NCBI GenBank assembly: GCA_034434695.1
Contig: DAOTYY010000157.1
Coordinates: 1 to 51,529 of the forward strand
Source: DYEC01 sp034434695
Lineage (GTDB): Bacteria; Chloroflexota; Anaerolineae; Anaerolineales; Anaerolineaceae
Length of the DNA: 51,529 nucleotides
Reading direction: 5' to 3'
Shown here: positions 6,710-15,792 of the stretch, in pieces
How the letters are laid out: each line of letters starts with the position of its first letter
Position numbering within the stretch: the first letter of the stretch is position 1
The notes under the pieces: generated by a model
Told to the model about the DNA's origin: nothing
Databases searched by the model: none
What the model saw: the letters and a program-made list of their open reading frames with translations, nothing else
Translations under genes and position numbers: made by a program

Positions 6710-8500
6710 ATGTCCTTTCCTGTTTTGATCGCAGTTGCCTGGCCCTACGCCAATTCAGAGATTCATGTGGGCAATGTAACTGGTGCGTATTTGCCGGCTG
6801 ACATCTGCGCCCGTTATCATCGGCTGAAGGGTAGGCGGGTTTTGATGGTTTCTGGGTCGGATGCGCATGGTACGCCGATTACTGTCCGTGCGGATGCCGA
6901 AAAAGTATCCGCATATGAAGTCTATCAACGTTTTCATGCTACGTTCTTAGACCTCTTCATGCGGATGGGACTGACGTATGACCTTTTCACCAGCACCCAT
7001 ACGTCTAATCATTTTCGGGTATCCCAGAATGTTTTTTTAGCTTTACTCCGCAATGGGTATCTTTATACGGATCGTGAATTGCAATGGTTTGCGCCAAGTC
7101 AGGGACGATTTCTTCCGGATCGTTATGTGGAGGGTACCTGCTACATTTGCGGTTATACCAAAGCGCGCAGTGATCAATGCGATAAGTGCGGCAATCTGTT
7201 GGAAGCAGGAAAGCTGATTGATCCACGCTCAAGAATTGACGGCTCACGACCAGAATTACGAGAGACGGAACACTATTACCTTGACTTGGCTAAACTGCAA
7301 GATCGAGTGGTGAGTTTCTTGCGGTCACGTGAGTCTTACTGGAGACCGAATGTGATACGCCAGTCATTGGGTCAAATTCTAGCGGAAGGCTTGCGCGGGC
7401 GCGCGATCACCCGCGATCTGGACTGGGGTATTCCAGTACCGATGGAGGGTTGGGACGGAAAGTGTTTGTATGTGTGGTTTGAAGCGGTAATTGGCTACCT
7501 TTCGGCGACCATCGAATGGTCCAAAATCACTGGACAATCAGAAGCGTGGCGAGAATGGTGGCATACAGCGGAGTCGAAAACCTTTTACTTTATCGGCAAA
7601 GATAATATTCCTTTTCATGCCATTATCTGGCCGGCGCAATTAATGGGCTGTGGGACAACGTTTGATGAGTTGCAGGGCAGCTATCCTCCAATGGAACTGG
7701 TGTTGCCGTATGATGTGCCTGCCAATGAATTTATGAATCTCGAGGGGGATAAAATCTCAGGCAGCCGTAACTGGGCAGTATGGGCGCGGGATGCATTGAC
7801 GCGTTACGATCCTGATCCGTTGCGCTATTACCTTACTGTTAACATGCCTGAAACCAAAGATACTGATTGGAACTGGGAGGATTTTCTGAAGCGAAATAAT
7901 GATGAACTGGTAGCAACCTGGGGCAATCTGGCGAATCGGGTGCTCTCGTTTGCTTGCAAGCATTGGGAAGGTCATGTACCTGATCCGGGAGAGCTTACCG
8001 CACAAGATAAGGAATTGCTGACAACGATAGAAAACGGTTTTGAGACTGTTGGTAATGAGTTAGAGGCGGTGCATTTGCGCAATGCGGTGGGCGAGGCGAT
8101 GCGGTTGGCGACTGAAGTGAATCGCTATCTGGATTTAACTGCTCCCTGGAACCTGATCAAGACAGACAAGGCTGCTGCCGGCAGAGCAATTTTCACTGCG
8201 TTGCGTGCCATTGATTCACTTAAGATTTTATTTGCGCCGTTTTTGCCTTTCACCAGCGAAAAGCTTAACACTTATCTGGGCTATTCTCAGCCTTTGTTTG
8301 GCACACAAGGGGTTGAGACGGTGCAGGATGAATTGGGAGAACATACGGTTTTGCGTTATTATCCCGGTCAAGCCAGCGGGCGCTGGGAAGCCAGCCAGTT
8401 GGCTGCAGGCACGCGGCTTCAATCCCCCCAGCCGCTATTCCGTAAACTGGATAGCTCCATTGTTGGGGAAGAACGGGCTCGTTTGGGCAAGCCATCATAA
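6710..8500 (+). CDS. metG: Methionyl-tRNA synthetase
   Basis: This class I synthetase charges tRNA-Met with methionine in the cytoplasm. The HIGH motif appears as H19-V-G-N22 after AWPYANSEI. A zinc knuckle with C144, C147, C157 and C160 lies in the connective peptide, and the KMSKS loop reads K348-I-S-G-S352. An anticodon-binding helical domain follows (TWGNLANRVL). At 596 residues it ends without the C-terminal tRNA-binding (Trbp111/EMAP-like) domain of some bacterial enzymes. GAGGTGAGG just before the ATG fixes the start. The 3' end overlaps the convergent glycosyltransferase gene by 6 bases. It is more GC-rich than the block to its left. Confidence 0.95.
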   Translation: MSFPVLIAVAWPYANSEIHVGNVTGAYLPADICARYHRLKGRRVLMVSGSDAHGTPITVRADAEKVSAYEVYQRFHATFLDLFMRMGLTYDLFTSTHTSNHFRVSQNVFLALLRNGYLYTDRELQWFAPSQGRFLPDRYVEGTCYICGYTKARSDQCDKCGNLLEAGKLIDPRSRIDGSRPELRETEHYYLDLAKLQDRVVSFLRSRESYWRPNVIRQSLGQILAEGLRGRAITRDLDWGIPVPMEGWDGKCLYVWFEAVIGYLSATIEWSKITGQSEAWREWWHTAESKTFYFIGKDNIPFHAIIWPAQLMGCGTTFDELQGSYPPMELVLPYDVPANEFMNLEGDKISGSRNWAVWARDALTRYDPDPLRYYLTVNMPETKDTDWNWEDFLKRNNDELVATWGNLANRVLSFACKHWEGHVPDPGELTAQDKELLTTIENGFETVGNELEAVHLRNAVGEAMRLATEVNRYLDLTAPWNLIKTDKAAAGRAIFTALRAIDSLKILFAPFLPFTSEKLNTYLGYSQPLFGTQGVETVQDELGEHTVLRYYPGQASGRWEASQLAAGTRLQSPQPLFRKLDSSIVGEERARLGKPS

Positions 8501-9754
8501 ATTCACTTTATTGCTTTTTACCTGCTGGATTTGTTTGCGCCATGCTATCCGGCTTTGGTCCAGAAGTTTGATCAACAGGGATCGCCCATTAATCCGCTTG
8601 TGTGTTTTATCGGAGACGCCGTGCTCTGCGGCTCGCCAGAGAAATCTGGCGACTCGGTAAGCAGCGTAGGGCCTACCCAGCCGCTGAGCGTTTTTCGCCT
8701 GCTGTTTTAGCAATGCACGATTATTGATCAGCCAGTGTGTCAAGGTTTCCAATGCTGTGACAGGATCTTCTGCTAATACACCTGCACCATTGGATACGAC
8801 GAATTCGGCGTTTCCGGTTTCCTGTCCGGGGATCACATTGATCAACATCATTGGCAGTCCACAGGCGAGCGATTCAGTGACCGTCAGCCCTCCAGCTTTG
8901 CAGACAATCGCATCCGCGGCGCGCATAAAGATAGGCATCTGATCCGTATATTCGTAGAGGTGAGCGGGGACGTGCCACTCAATTTGTTGAAGTTCACGGT
9001 AGAGCTCTTCGTCTTTACCGGCAACAACTACCAACTGGATCGGAGCACCATAGTGATTAAAAAGGTTGAGAATTTTAGTAAGGCCTTCTACACGCCGGCT
9101 GCCTACCGCCAGAATGGTGAACAAATTGGTGTTCCACCCCAAACTGGTGCGCAGTTCACTGGGAGAACGTCGTTCTCTTGTAATCAGCGGATTGACCGGG
9201 ATGCCAGTAACAATCATTTTCCGGTAAGGCATACCGTAACTGGCTCCCAAGCTGTATACAACCTCGTTAGGCACGAAACAAGCATCCACTTTGCGGTGAA
9301 ACCAGATACGGTGAATTGTCGAGAGATCGGTAATCACAGTGAAGAAAGGGGTGAAAACTTTTTTGATTGAAAATACTGCTGTCAAAGGTGCCTGATAAAT
9401 GGGAAAAGTGGTCAAAATGGTATCGGGTTTGTAATTTTCTACCATATCCCACAATGGCTCAAACAGCATGGGAATCAAGGCGCTTTCCAAAATAGCGGAT
9501 GTGATCAGGTTGTCGCTGGCTCCAAAGCCCACGCGGTAAAGATCAGGCATTTCACGGACAATGCGGTCATAGTCGGATTGGGTCTCCCGCAAAAAAGCGG
9601 GCGTTCGTTTATCCTCAAGGGGGTTCACAATTTCCACCCGACAGACATCACCATATAATTCGTGCAAGGCGGCAGCAACGGCATTGGCTGCACTGCGGTG
9701 TCCAAAGCCAGCATCCGCTGTCAGAATCAGTATGCGTTTTGTCTGATTTTCCAT
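8495..9754 (-). CDS. MGDG synthase / processive diacylglycerol glucosyltransferase-like GT28
   Basis: A GT-B enzyme of 419 residues resembling the UgtP/MGD1 group, which builds glycosyl-diacylglycerols at the inner membrane face from UDP-sugar. The N-terminal loop LTADAGFGHRSAANAV (residues 11-26) is the family's lipid/acceptor loop with the GH-x-SAA signature. The C-terminal half carries the donor site VCKAGGLTVTESLACGLPM near residues 285-303. A basic tail (INGRSLLIKLL, WRKQIQQVKSNK) may help membrane binding. AGGAAA precedes the ATG. It lies 71 bases downstream of the CinA-type gene on the same strand, probably as one transcript. Glycolipid synthesis fits the neighbouring envelope-glycan locus. 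The sugar (Glc or Gal) cannot be decided. Confidence 0.82.
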   Translation of the reverse strand: MENQTKRILILTADAGFGHRSAANAVAAALHELYGDVCRVEIVNPLEDKRTPAFLRETQSDYDRIVREMPDLYRVGFGASDNLITSAILESALIPMLFEPLWDMVENYKPDTILTTFPIYQAPLTAVFSIKKVFTPFFTVITDLSTIHRIWFHRKVDACFVPNEVVYSLGASYGMPYRKMIVTGIPVNPLITRERRSPSELRTSLGWNTNLFTILAVGSRRVEGLTKILNLFNHYGAPIQLVVVAGKDEELYRELQQIEWHVPAHLYEYTDQMPIFMRAADAIVCKAGGLTVTESLACGLPMMLINVIPGQETGNAEFVVSNGAGVLAEDPVTALETLTHWLINNRALLKQQAKNAQRLGRPYAAYRVARFLWRAAEHGVSDKTHKRINGRSLLIKLLDQSRIAWRKQIQQVKSNKVNL

Positions 9755-9804
9755 TGTATTTTCCTTGTCATTAGAAACACTTGAACAGAAGAGTGGTTGC
9801 CTGA

Positions 9805-9824
9805 TGAGCGCTGCAATGCGCTCA
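9805..9824 (-). terminator. Short hairpin after the CinA-type gene
   Basis: TGAGCGC (9805-9811) and GCGCTCA (9818-9824) form a perfect 7-bp stem with a 6-base loop, starting one base after the stop codon of the minus-strand CinA gene. There is no T tract, so it may only attenuate read-through into the glycosyltransferase or protect a processed end. Confidence 0.35.
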
Positions 9825-9825
9825 G

Positions 9826-10332
9826 TTAGGGGGTGAGTTGTCCGCTCAAATAATCAAGAAGGATTTGCAGGGCAGCTTGGGCAGATTGTTCTTTATTTTC
9901 AACACGGTTCCCGTGCCATATAAACTTCCATGCTCGATCCCATTCTGGGGTGCTTAAGCCGATCCAGACCAGACCAACAGGCTTGCCGGGTATTCCGCCT
10001 CCAGGACCGGCAATACCACTGACTGCCAGCCCGATAATATGTTGCAATGGGAAATCGCTTGCTAGAACCTGCCGGGCGCCGCGTGCCATTTCAATGACCG
10101 TTTCGCAGCTTACGGCACCATACCGGGCAATTATCTCATGCGGAACGCCGAGTAACCGCTCTTTTGCTTCGTAAGAGTAGGCAATCATACCACCAAGGAA
10201 ATAGTCTGAAGAGCCAGGGATATTGGTAATTCGGTGTCCAATCAGTCCACCCGTGCATGATTCTGCCACAACTAATTTCAAGTTGCGCTGACGCAGCCAG
10301 TCACCAATTTGAGCTTCCAGAATTTCTTTCAA
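9826..10332 (-). CDS. pncC: CinA C-terminal domain protein, nicotinamide-nucleotide amidohydrolase
   Basis: A stand-alone CinA C-terminal-type domain that hydrolyses NMN to nicotinate mononucleotide in NAD salvage. The signature VAESCTGGLIGHRIT, the YS-x-EAK segment and the VSGIAGPGG loop are all present. I place the start at TTG 10332 (168 aa) for three reasons: an AGAGAGG ribosome binding site ends 7 bases before it, a perfect -10 box TATAAT (10358-10363) lies just upstream, and the homologous domain normally begins about here. In-frame ATGs at 10359 and 10380 would lie within or upstream of this promoter and have no Shine-Dalgarno sequence. No N-terminal MoaB-like domain is attached. It is probably co-transcribed with the GT28 gene. 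Confidence 0.85.
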   Translation of the reverse strand: MKEILEAQIGDWLRQRNLKLVVAESCTGGLIGHRITNIPGSSDYFLGGMIAYSYEAKERLLGVPHEIIARYGAVSCETVIEMARGARQVLASDFPLQHIIGLAVSGIAGPGGGIPGKPVGLVWIGLSTPEWDRAWKFIWHGNRVENKEQSAQAALQILLDYLSGQLTP

Positions 10333-10357
10333 AACAGAGCCTCTCTTTATTACTTGC

Positions 10358-10363
10358 ATTATA
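10358..10363 (-). promoter_or_regulatory. -10 box of the cinA-type gene
   Basis: The minus strand reads TATAAT. Transcription would begin at about 10351, giving a leader of about 19 bases that contains AGAGAGG and the TTG start at 10332. The -35 region is not recognisable. Confidence 0.45.
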
Positions 10364-10450
10364 GCGCGTTGTGAAGACATGTTGTTTAAGAGAAGTTAAG
10401 CTTTGATGAAAATTACACTGGTCTTTGAACCCGTCGTGTTTTTTGAACCA

Positions 10451-10480
10451 TTGACGGAAAGGCTGGGTATCCGTTATGAT
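10451..10480 (+). promoter_or_regulatory. Sigma-70-type promoter of the glycan locus
   Basis: TTGACG (10451-10456) and TATGAT (10475-10480) are 18 bases apart, five matches of six to each consensus box. The transcript would start near 10487 and leave a leader of about 13 bases without a clear ribosome binding site before the ATG at 10500. It is divergent from the CinA promoter, 90 bases away. Confidence 0.6.
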
Positions 10481-10499
10481 GTGAACTCGGGAACCCCAA

Positions 10500-12497
10500 A
10501 TGCAAGAAGCCATTGATCTTTTTCTTTGGACATGTTTGTGGGCGTTAGGTGGAATCTGGCTGCTACGTGCTGCCTTTAACCTTCGTCATGATGAACAGGT
10601 GCTGGCTGGCATTGGTTTAGGGTTAGTGCTAGAAAACTGGCTGGCAAACCTGTTGGGGCGTTTTGTTTCTGTACCGCTGGCGTTCTGGTTGGCGGCAGGT
10701 TTGGTGTTTGTGGCTGGAGTAACAGCAGGATTGACGATCTGGCGCAACTGGCGTTGTTTGCTTGAAATTCCCGTTCGTCCACTGCAACTTTTGGCTCTGG
10801 CTATACTGGGATACATGCTCTTTGCTGTAGGTCGTGGGCTGGCTATTTTAGATGATTATCAAAATCTGCCGATGACCTCGATTCTTGCAACTGGAGATAT
10901 ACCGCCTCACTTTGCACTTGACCCAAGACTCTCATTCAATTATCACTACGCGACGTTACTTTTCTCGGCGCAGGTTTTGCGTATAGGCGATATTTTTGTT
11001 TGGACAGCGCTCGATCTGGTACGAGGTTTTGCTACAGCGCTGGCTTTGATCCTGAGTGGGCTATTTGTGCGACGTTTCACCCGCAGCAGTTTTTTGGGTT
11101 TTGTAGCAGTGATGTTTGGCTTGTTTAGCGGCGGGTTGCGCTGGGGGATGTTGCTTTTACCGGAGAACTTGTTGGATCAGCTCGGCGGGCAGATCACATT
11201 TATTGGTTCAAGTGCGGGGCTTGGACCAGATTTTATTGCTGCCCTGCTCAGTCCATTCCCGATTGAATCGGGTGCTACCTGGGAGTTTCCTTTTGCCTTT
11301 ATGGGCGGAATGGATACGGCAACAGTTTGGACTTTTCAGTCTGGCGCTGGTGGTTTGGGTGGAATCATTACAGGGATTTTGTTGCTGAGTTATCATCATT
11401 GGCGCGGATGGTTGGGCGGGTTGGTGACTGTGCTAATATTGTCTGCACTGGCACTCAGTAATGAGGTAGGCTTTGTTGCGTTATGTGCCGGACTGGTTCT
11501 GGTGGCTTTTGTCTACCTGATCCGATACCGTCGTATGATTCCGGGTTCATTGCGCAAGTGGTTTGTCGCTGCGTTTTTTGCAGGTCTTGTCACGCTGGTA
11601 CAGGGTGGGGTGATCAGCGGTGTGTTTCTGGATGCAGTCAATAATCTGTTTTTTCCTGCTGCCGCGGGGCAGTCCTATTTTAGCGGTGGTCTTCATCTGC
11701 GCTGGCCGCCTGCTCTATTATCTACTCACCTTGGCTATCTGGAATTAACTAATCCCTACCACTTGCTGGTACTTTTCTTTGAAGCCAATGGCTTGCTTCT
11801 GATAGGTTTACCGATAGCGTTTGTCTTTGCTTACAAAGCTTTCCGTTCTGGTCACTGGTATCTGGTTTTTGGGTTTGCCTGGTCGCTGGCGTCCATTTTG
11901 CTTGCGTTTGCCCAATATGCGGGCCCGGCAGGTCCAACCGCTTTAACACGGGCGCAGGGTAGTTTGATGAATTTAGGTGCTTTGGGCTTTGTATACCTGC
12001 CCTTTGTTGCTGCAAGGCGCAAGGACTGGATTAAGATTGTAGTTGCCTGTCTGCTCTTGTTTAGCATGTTTGGGGGGATGGTGCTGTTTGGCTTTGAGTT
12101 ACTTTCAGCGCCAAAGCCAATCTATTCCACTTTCATTAGCGTGTTGGATGCCCAGATGATGCAAAGGCACTGGAACAATCTGGAAGCCGATGCGTTGATC
12201 TTTGATCGAATATCCTACCGTGCTCCCACCGTATTTGGACGGTTCACCGATTCCAACATCACCTGGTATCGCAGCAAGCCTGAGTGGGAAAAGTTGACGG
12301 AAACGCCTGATCCCTACGCGATCCGCGCAGCGGGTTTTGACTACATCTATATGGATGATAAATACTGGGATCAAATTGGAGCGAAAGGTCAGAAATTGTT
12401 TGAGGATTCTTGCATAAAGGTTTTCGATGAAGTCAGGGCGAAACGAACGGACGAATTTCGTCGGCTGCTGGACATTCGCTCCTGTCAAAAAAAGTGA
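10500..12497 (+). CDS. Large polytopic membrane protein, GT-C-like
   Basis: A 665-residue protein with about 14 hydrophobic segments and a soluble C-terminal tail of about 110 residues (WNNLEADALIFDR onward). The first large external loop holds acidic and aromatic residues (LDDYQNLPM near residue 117, then SFNYHYATLLF near residue 145). This is the placement expected for a GT-C-fold glycosyltransferase that uses polyprenyl-phosphate sugars. No specific family motif could be matched, so the enzymatic role is inferred from architecture and context. The C-terminal tail resembles the soluble tails of the other four large membrane proteins in this locus. It starts the locus from a good promoter and lacks a clear ribosome binding site. 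Confidence 0.7.
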   Translation: MQEAIDLFLWTCLWALGGIWLLRAAFNLRHDEQVLAGIGLGLVLENWLANLLGRFVSVPLAFWLAAGLVFVAGVTAGLTIWRNWRCLLEIPVRPLQLLALAILGYMLFAVGRGLAILDDYQNLPMTSILATGDIPPHFALDPRLSFNYHYATLLFSAQVLRIGDIFVWTALDLVRGFATALALILSGLFVRRFTRSSFLGFVAVMFGLFSGGLRWGMLLLPENLLDQLGGQITFIGSSAGLGPDFIAALLSPFPIESGATWEFPFAFMGGMDTATVWTFQSGAGGLGGIITGILLLSYHHWRGWLGGLVTVLILSALALSNEVGFVALCAGLVLVAFVYLIRYRRMIPGSLRKWFVAAFFAGLVTLVQGGVISGVFLDAVNNLFFPAAAGQSYFSGGLHLRWPPALLSTHLGYLELTNPYHLLVLFFEANGLLLIGLPIAFVFAYKAFRSGHWYLVFGFAWSLASILLAFAQYAGPAGPTALTRAQGSLMNLGALGFVYLPFVAARRKDWIKIVVACLLLFSMFGGMVLFGFELLSAPKPIYSTFISVLDAQMMQRHWNNLEADALIFDRISYRAPTVFGRFTDSNITWYRSKPEWEKLTETPDPYAIRAAGFDYIYMDDKYWDQIGAKGQKLFEDSCIKVFDEVRAKRTDEFRRLLDIRSCQKK

Positions 12498-12504
12498 GCG
12501 AGAA

Positions 12505-14370
12505 ATGATCAGGCGGCTGTTTCATCGCCCGTGGTTTCAAACGATATTGGCTTTGCTGGCAGTTGTCCTTTATGTAGTTCAGTCATTCGTCCTTGCTCAT
12601 ACGATGGATGTGACGATGGACGAAGGAACTTACCTGACAAAAGGGCTGCTGTTTGTACGCGGCGTTTATCGCCCGTTTCAGGAATACGGACCGCTGACCA
12701 ACAAAATGCCGTTGTCATATTTGATACCCGGATTGGCTCAGGCAGTATTTGAACCCGGCTTGCGCACCGGTCGTTATTTTTCTATTTTTTTAAGTTTGCT
12801 TATGCTGGCAGGATTATGGTGGCTGACCAGGCGGCTGGCGGGCAAGGGGTGGGCGATTGCTATATTATGGATTTCGGCGCTCAATCCAGCGAATCTGGCA
12901 AATTACACTCAGGCGCTATCCCAGGTTGTTACTGCCTGTCTGCTGATCTGGTCACTGGTGTTTGTGCTGGGACGGGACAGATCGGGATGGCAAATCTCGT
13001 TAGGGACGTTGTTGGCAGTTGCGGTCGTCTTAACCCGTCAGAATATGGCACCGGTGATTCCATTTATAGTTGCTTATGTATATTGGGAACATGGCTGGCG
13101 CAAAGGGACTTTGGCGCTTGTAGTATCTTTAGCGGCTCTGGTGGTCAGTCATGCCATTTACTGGCCGGGTATCATGCAGATTTGGGTGGATATAACCCCT
13201 TCTCCATTCAAACACTGGCTGTTTGCTCGTTTTATAGTCTCAAGGGGAGGAGGTGTTTCCCTCTGGCGCAACGACTTGGGAGCTTTTGCCAATCTTTTCT
13301 CATTTTGGGAAGGTGTTCGATTTAACTTTTTGGGGTTTGTTGGCTCTGTACTGGCGCTGTTGGTTCTGCCCCGTTGTAAAGACTGGAAAAAAGCCGTAAC
13401 GTTTAGGGCATCTATGACGTTGGCGGCGATGCTGACGGTGCTGATAGCAGTTCATTTGTACGGTGCGCTGGGCAAGGATTATTGCACTTTTTGTTTTTCT
13501 CGATATATGACATTCTTTAGTCCGCTGTTGATATTACTTGTGTTCATTTCGTTTTCCTCATGGCAGCGAAAGGTTCATCCCGTTCGACAAACTTTGATAG
13601 CTGGGGTGATACTGCTCTGCTCAATTGGTATTGGATTTGGCGCCTATCAGCATTTGGGTGGGTTGCTGACAATCCGGGTGCCGCGTGTGAAGGAATTGCG
13701 TATGATGCCGGGCAGTACAGAGCTATGGCGATTGCTCAGTAACAAGTTTGGACTGACCTACGAGCAGCTTCAGGTTATTTTGCCGACTGTTGCTGGAGCA
13801 TTGTTTGGTATATTGTTCTTAATGATCGTGTATCTGGTTTACCGCATAATGCTCAAGCGTGGGCAGGCGGTAGGGAACTACGGATTTATATTGAGCTGTT
13901 CCTTTCTTATGATTGGAACTTTGTTGTCACCAACTGGTTTGTTGAGTGGCGGTAAGTTGCCTTCGGATTGTGGGGGGGACGTGATCGCTTCGCACGAGGC
14001 AGTTGGCAGCCATTTGCGGCAACTGATACCACCTGGAGCGCGGGTATATTGGATGAATGATGTATCGCCCTTGCCGCTATTATATCTGTTGCCGGAGAAT
14101 ACCATCTACCCGCCGCAGTTAAACCACTGGTACACTTATCTTAAGGGGGGCGATCCGGAGGGACTTTACCGTTTGGGTTTCTGGAACGATGCGCTGGATC
14201 AACAATGGCGTGCAGAGGCAGATTATTTGTTAGTTGCCGAGCGATACGTAAAAGAATCGTTCTATAATAATCTAGCGCAAATCGGTCATTTTGATGAATT
14301 GGCGCCAACACCTCAAACGGTTCCCTGCCGGGATCGCTCGATCATTCACGTTTTTCGCCGAGTATGGTGA
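12505..14370 (+). CDS. GT-C family membrane glycosyltransferase (ArnT/PMT-like)
   Basis: A 621-residue polytopic protein. After the first membrane segment the loop reads MDVTMDEGTYLTKG with D39-E40, the acidic pair placed as in ArnT/PMT and related GT-C enzymes that move a sugar from a polyprenyl-phosphate carrier outside the membrane. The loop GPLTNKMPLSY follows, as in this family. About 12 membrane segments and a soluble C-terminal domain (GGDVIASHEAVGSHLRQL onward) complete it. The ATG at 12505 was preferred to an in-frame codon at 12427 because the latter lies inside the previous gene; only 7 bases separate it from the upstream stop. Acceptor and donor are unknown. Confidence 0.75.
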   Translation: MIRRLFHRPWFQTILALLAVVLYVVQSFVLAHTMDVTMDEGTYLTKGLLFVRGVYRPFQEYGPLTNKMPLSYLIPGLAQAVFEPGLRTGRYFSIFLSLLMLAGLWWLTRRLAGKGWAIAILWISALNPANLANYTQALSQVVTACLLIWSLVFVLGRDRSGWQISLGTLLAVAVVLTRQNMAPVIPFIVAYVYWEHGWRKGTLALVVSLAALVVSHAIYWPGIMQIWVDITPSPFKHWLFARFIVSRGGGVSLWRNDLGAFANLFSFWEGVRFNFLGFVGSVLALLVLPRCKDWKKAVTFRASMTLAAMLTVLIAVHLYGALGKDYCTFCFSRYMTFFSPLLILLVFISFSSWQRKVHPVRQTLIAGVILLCSIGIGFGAYQHLGGLLTIRVPRVKELRMMPGSTELWRLLSNKFGLTYEQLQVILPTVAGALFGILFLMIVYLVYRIMLKRGQAVGNYGFILSCSFLMIGTLLSPTGLLSGGKLPSDCGGDVIASHEAVGSHLRQLIPPGARVYWMNDVSPLPLLYLLPENTIYPPQLNHWYTYLKGGDPEGLYRLGFWNDALDQQWRAEADYLLVAERYVKESFYNNLAQIGHFDELAPTPQTVPCRDRSIIHVFRRVW

Positions 14371-14461
14371 AACATTGTCGCATAAAGATATTACTATCCC
14401 TTTTGAGATGGAATCGCGAAGATTAGGCCGCCACAGATAAAAACTTTTGCAACGAGGTGAT

Positions 14462-15763
14462 ATGAACTTTGAAAAAGTGTGCGTTTTAGGGTTGGGATAT
14501 ATCGGTTTGCCTACGGCAGCTGTGCTGGCAGGGCAGGGAGTTAACGTTATCGGGGTGGATATCAATCGGGATATTGTCAACGGCTTACAAAATGGCAAAA
14601 TTCATATTTACGAAGAAGGTCTTTATGAGCTGGTGACAGAGGCTATCCGGTTAGGAAAATTGCGAGTCTGCACTGAACCCGAGCCTGCAGATGCCTTTAT
14701 CATTGCGGTACCTACGCCGTTTTATGAGGACAAGCGTGCGGACATGCGGGCAGTTACGGCAGCCACTGAAGCGGTTGTCCCACATCTGCGTCACGGCAAT
14801 CTGGTAGTGCTGGAATCAACTTCACCGCCTTTGACCACACGCAATCTGGTTGTTCCTATTTTAGAATGTTCCGGGTTAAGAGCAGGTGAAGATTTTTATG
14901 TCGTTTATTCACCTGAGCGCGTGCTTCCTGGTCGAATTTTGAAAGAGCTTGTAGAGAATGCGCGAGTTATCGGTGGTTTGAATAAACTCTCCGCTGTGGC
15001 TGGTCGTGACCTGTATAGCTTGTTTGCTAAGGGTCAAATTGTACTCACTGATTGTACGACGGCTGAAATGGTCAAGTTGATGGAAAATACTTATCGCGAT
15101 ATCAACATTGCCATAGCAAACGAATTTTCCCGTTTGGCAGATCGCTTTGGTGTGGATATTTGGGAAGCAATTTCGATTGCTAATTTACATCCGCGAGTAA
15201 AAATTCTGACCCCAGGGGTTGGCGTTGGAGGGCATTGTATTGGGGTTGATCCATGGTTTTTGGTTGAGGCTGCACCCGAATTGACACCTTTGATTTATAC
15301 TGCCCGACGGGTGAATGATGCCCAGCCACACTATATAGTAGCGCTGGTACGGCGTGCGTTGCAGGATCAGCTTTTCGGGAGGCGGATTGCTGCATTGGGG
15401 TTGTCTTATAAGCCAGATGTAGATGATTTGCGCGAAAGCCCGGCGATCGAAGTGGTAAAAAAGCTGGTCGAAGCTGGCGCTGTAGTTAAGGCTTTTGAAC
15501 CTTATAAAGTGGATGCTAAGATAGATGGGATTCAAATGGTGAGTAAGTTGGAGACCGCGTTGGCTGATGCGGAAGTTGTTTTATTATTGGTCGGTCATAA
15601 ACAATTTCTTTCCCTAACGCCACAACAACTCATCTTGCAGACCCCCGCACGACTGATAGTGACAGCAGCCAATGCCTGGAGGGGGAAGGAATGGACAGAG
15701 GCAGGGTTCAACATGATCCATCTGGGTATTGGCAAGGGCGATAAGGTATTCCCGGCTGTATAG
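14462..15763 (+). CDS. wecC: UDP-N-acetyl-D-mannosaminuronate-type dehydrogenase
   Basis: A UDP-sugar 6-dehydrogenase that oxidises the C6 hydroxyl of a nucleotide sugar to a uronic acid in two NAD-dependent steps. The N-terminal Rossmann loop is VLGLGYIGLPTAAVLA. The catalytic loop is GVGGHCIGVDPWFLV with C259, the form of UDP-ManNAc/UDP-GlcNAc dehydrogenases rather than the GGxCFPKD form of UDP-glucose dehydrogenase. YSPERVLPG and NTYRDINIAIANE are further family motifs. GAGGTG before ATG 14462 sets the start; an upstream in-frame TTG at 14447 lies before that site. The next gene is an asparagine-synthetase homologue, suggesting that the uronic acid is amidated. No epimerase (WecB) is adjacent, so GlcNAcA or ManNAcA cannot be decided. 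Confidence 0.85.
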   Translation: MNFEKVCVLGLGYIGLPTAAVLAGQGVNVIGVDINRDIVNGLQNGKIHIYEEGLYELVTEAIRLGKLRVCTEPEPADAFIIAVPTPFYEDKRADMRAVTAATEAVVPHLRHGNLVVLESTSPPLTTRNLVVPILECSGLRAGEDFYVVYSPERVLPGRILKELVENARVIGGLNKLSAVAGRDLYSLFAKGQIVLTDCTTAEMVKLMENTYRDINIAIANEFSRLADRFGVDIWEAISIANLHPRVKILTPGVGVGGHCIGVDPWFLVEAAPELTPLIYTARRVNDAQPHYIVALVRRALQDQLFGRRIAALGLSYKPDVDDLRESPAIEVVKKLVEAGAVVKAFEPYKVDAKIDGIQMVSKLETALADAEVVLLLVGHKQFLSLTPQQLILQTPARLIVTAANAWRGKEWTEAGFNMIHLGIGKGDKVFPAV

Positions 15764-15792
15764 CAGTCAATTGAGGGACACCCTAAAAAATC

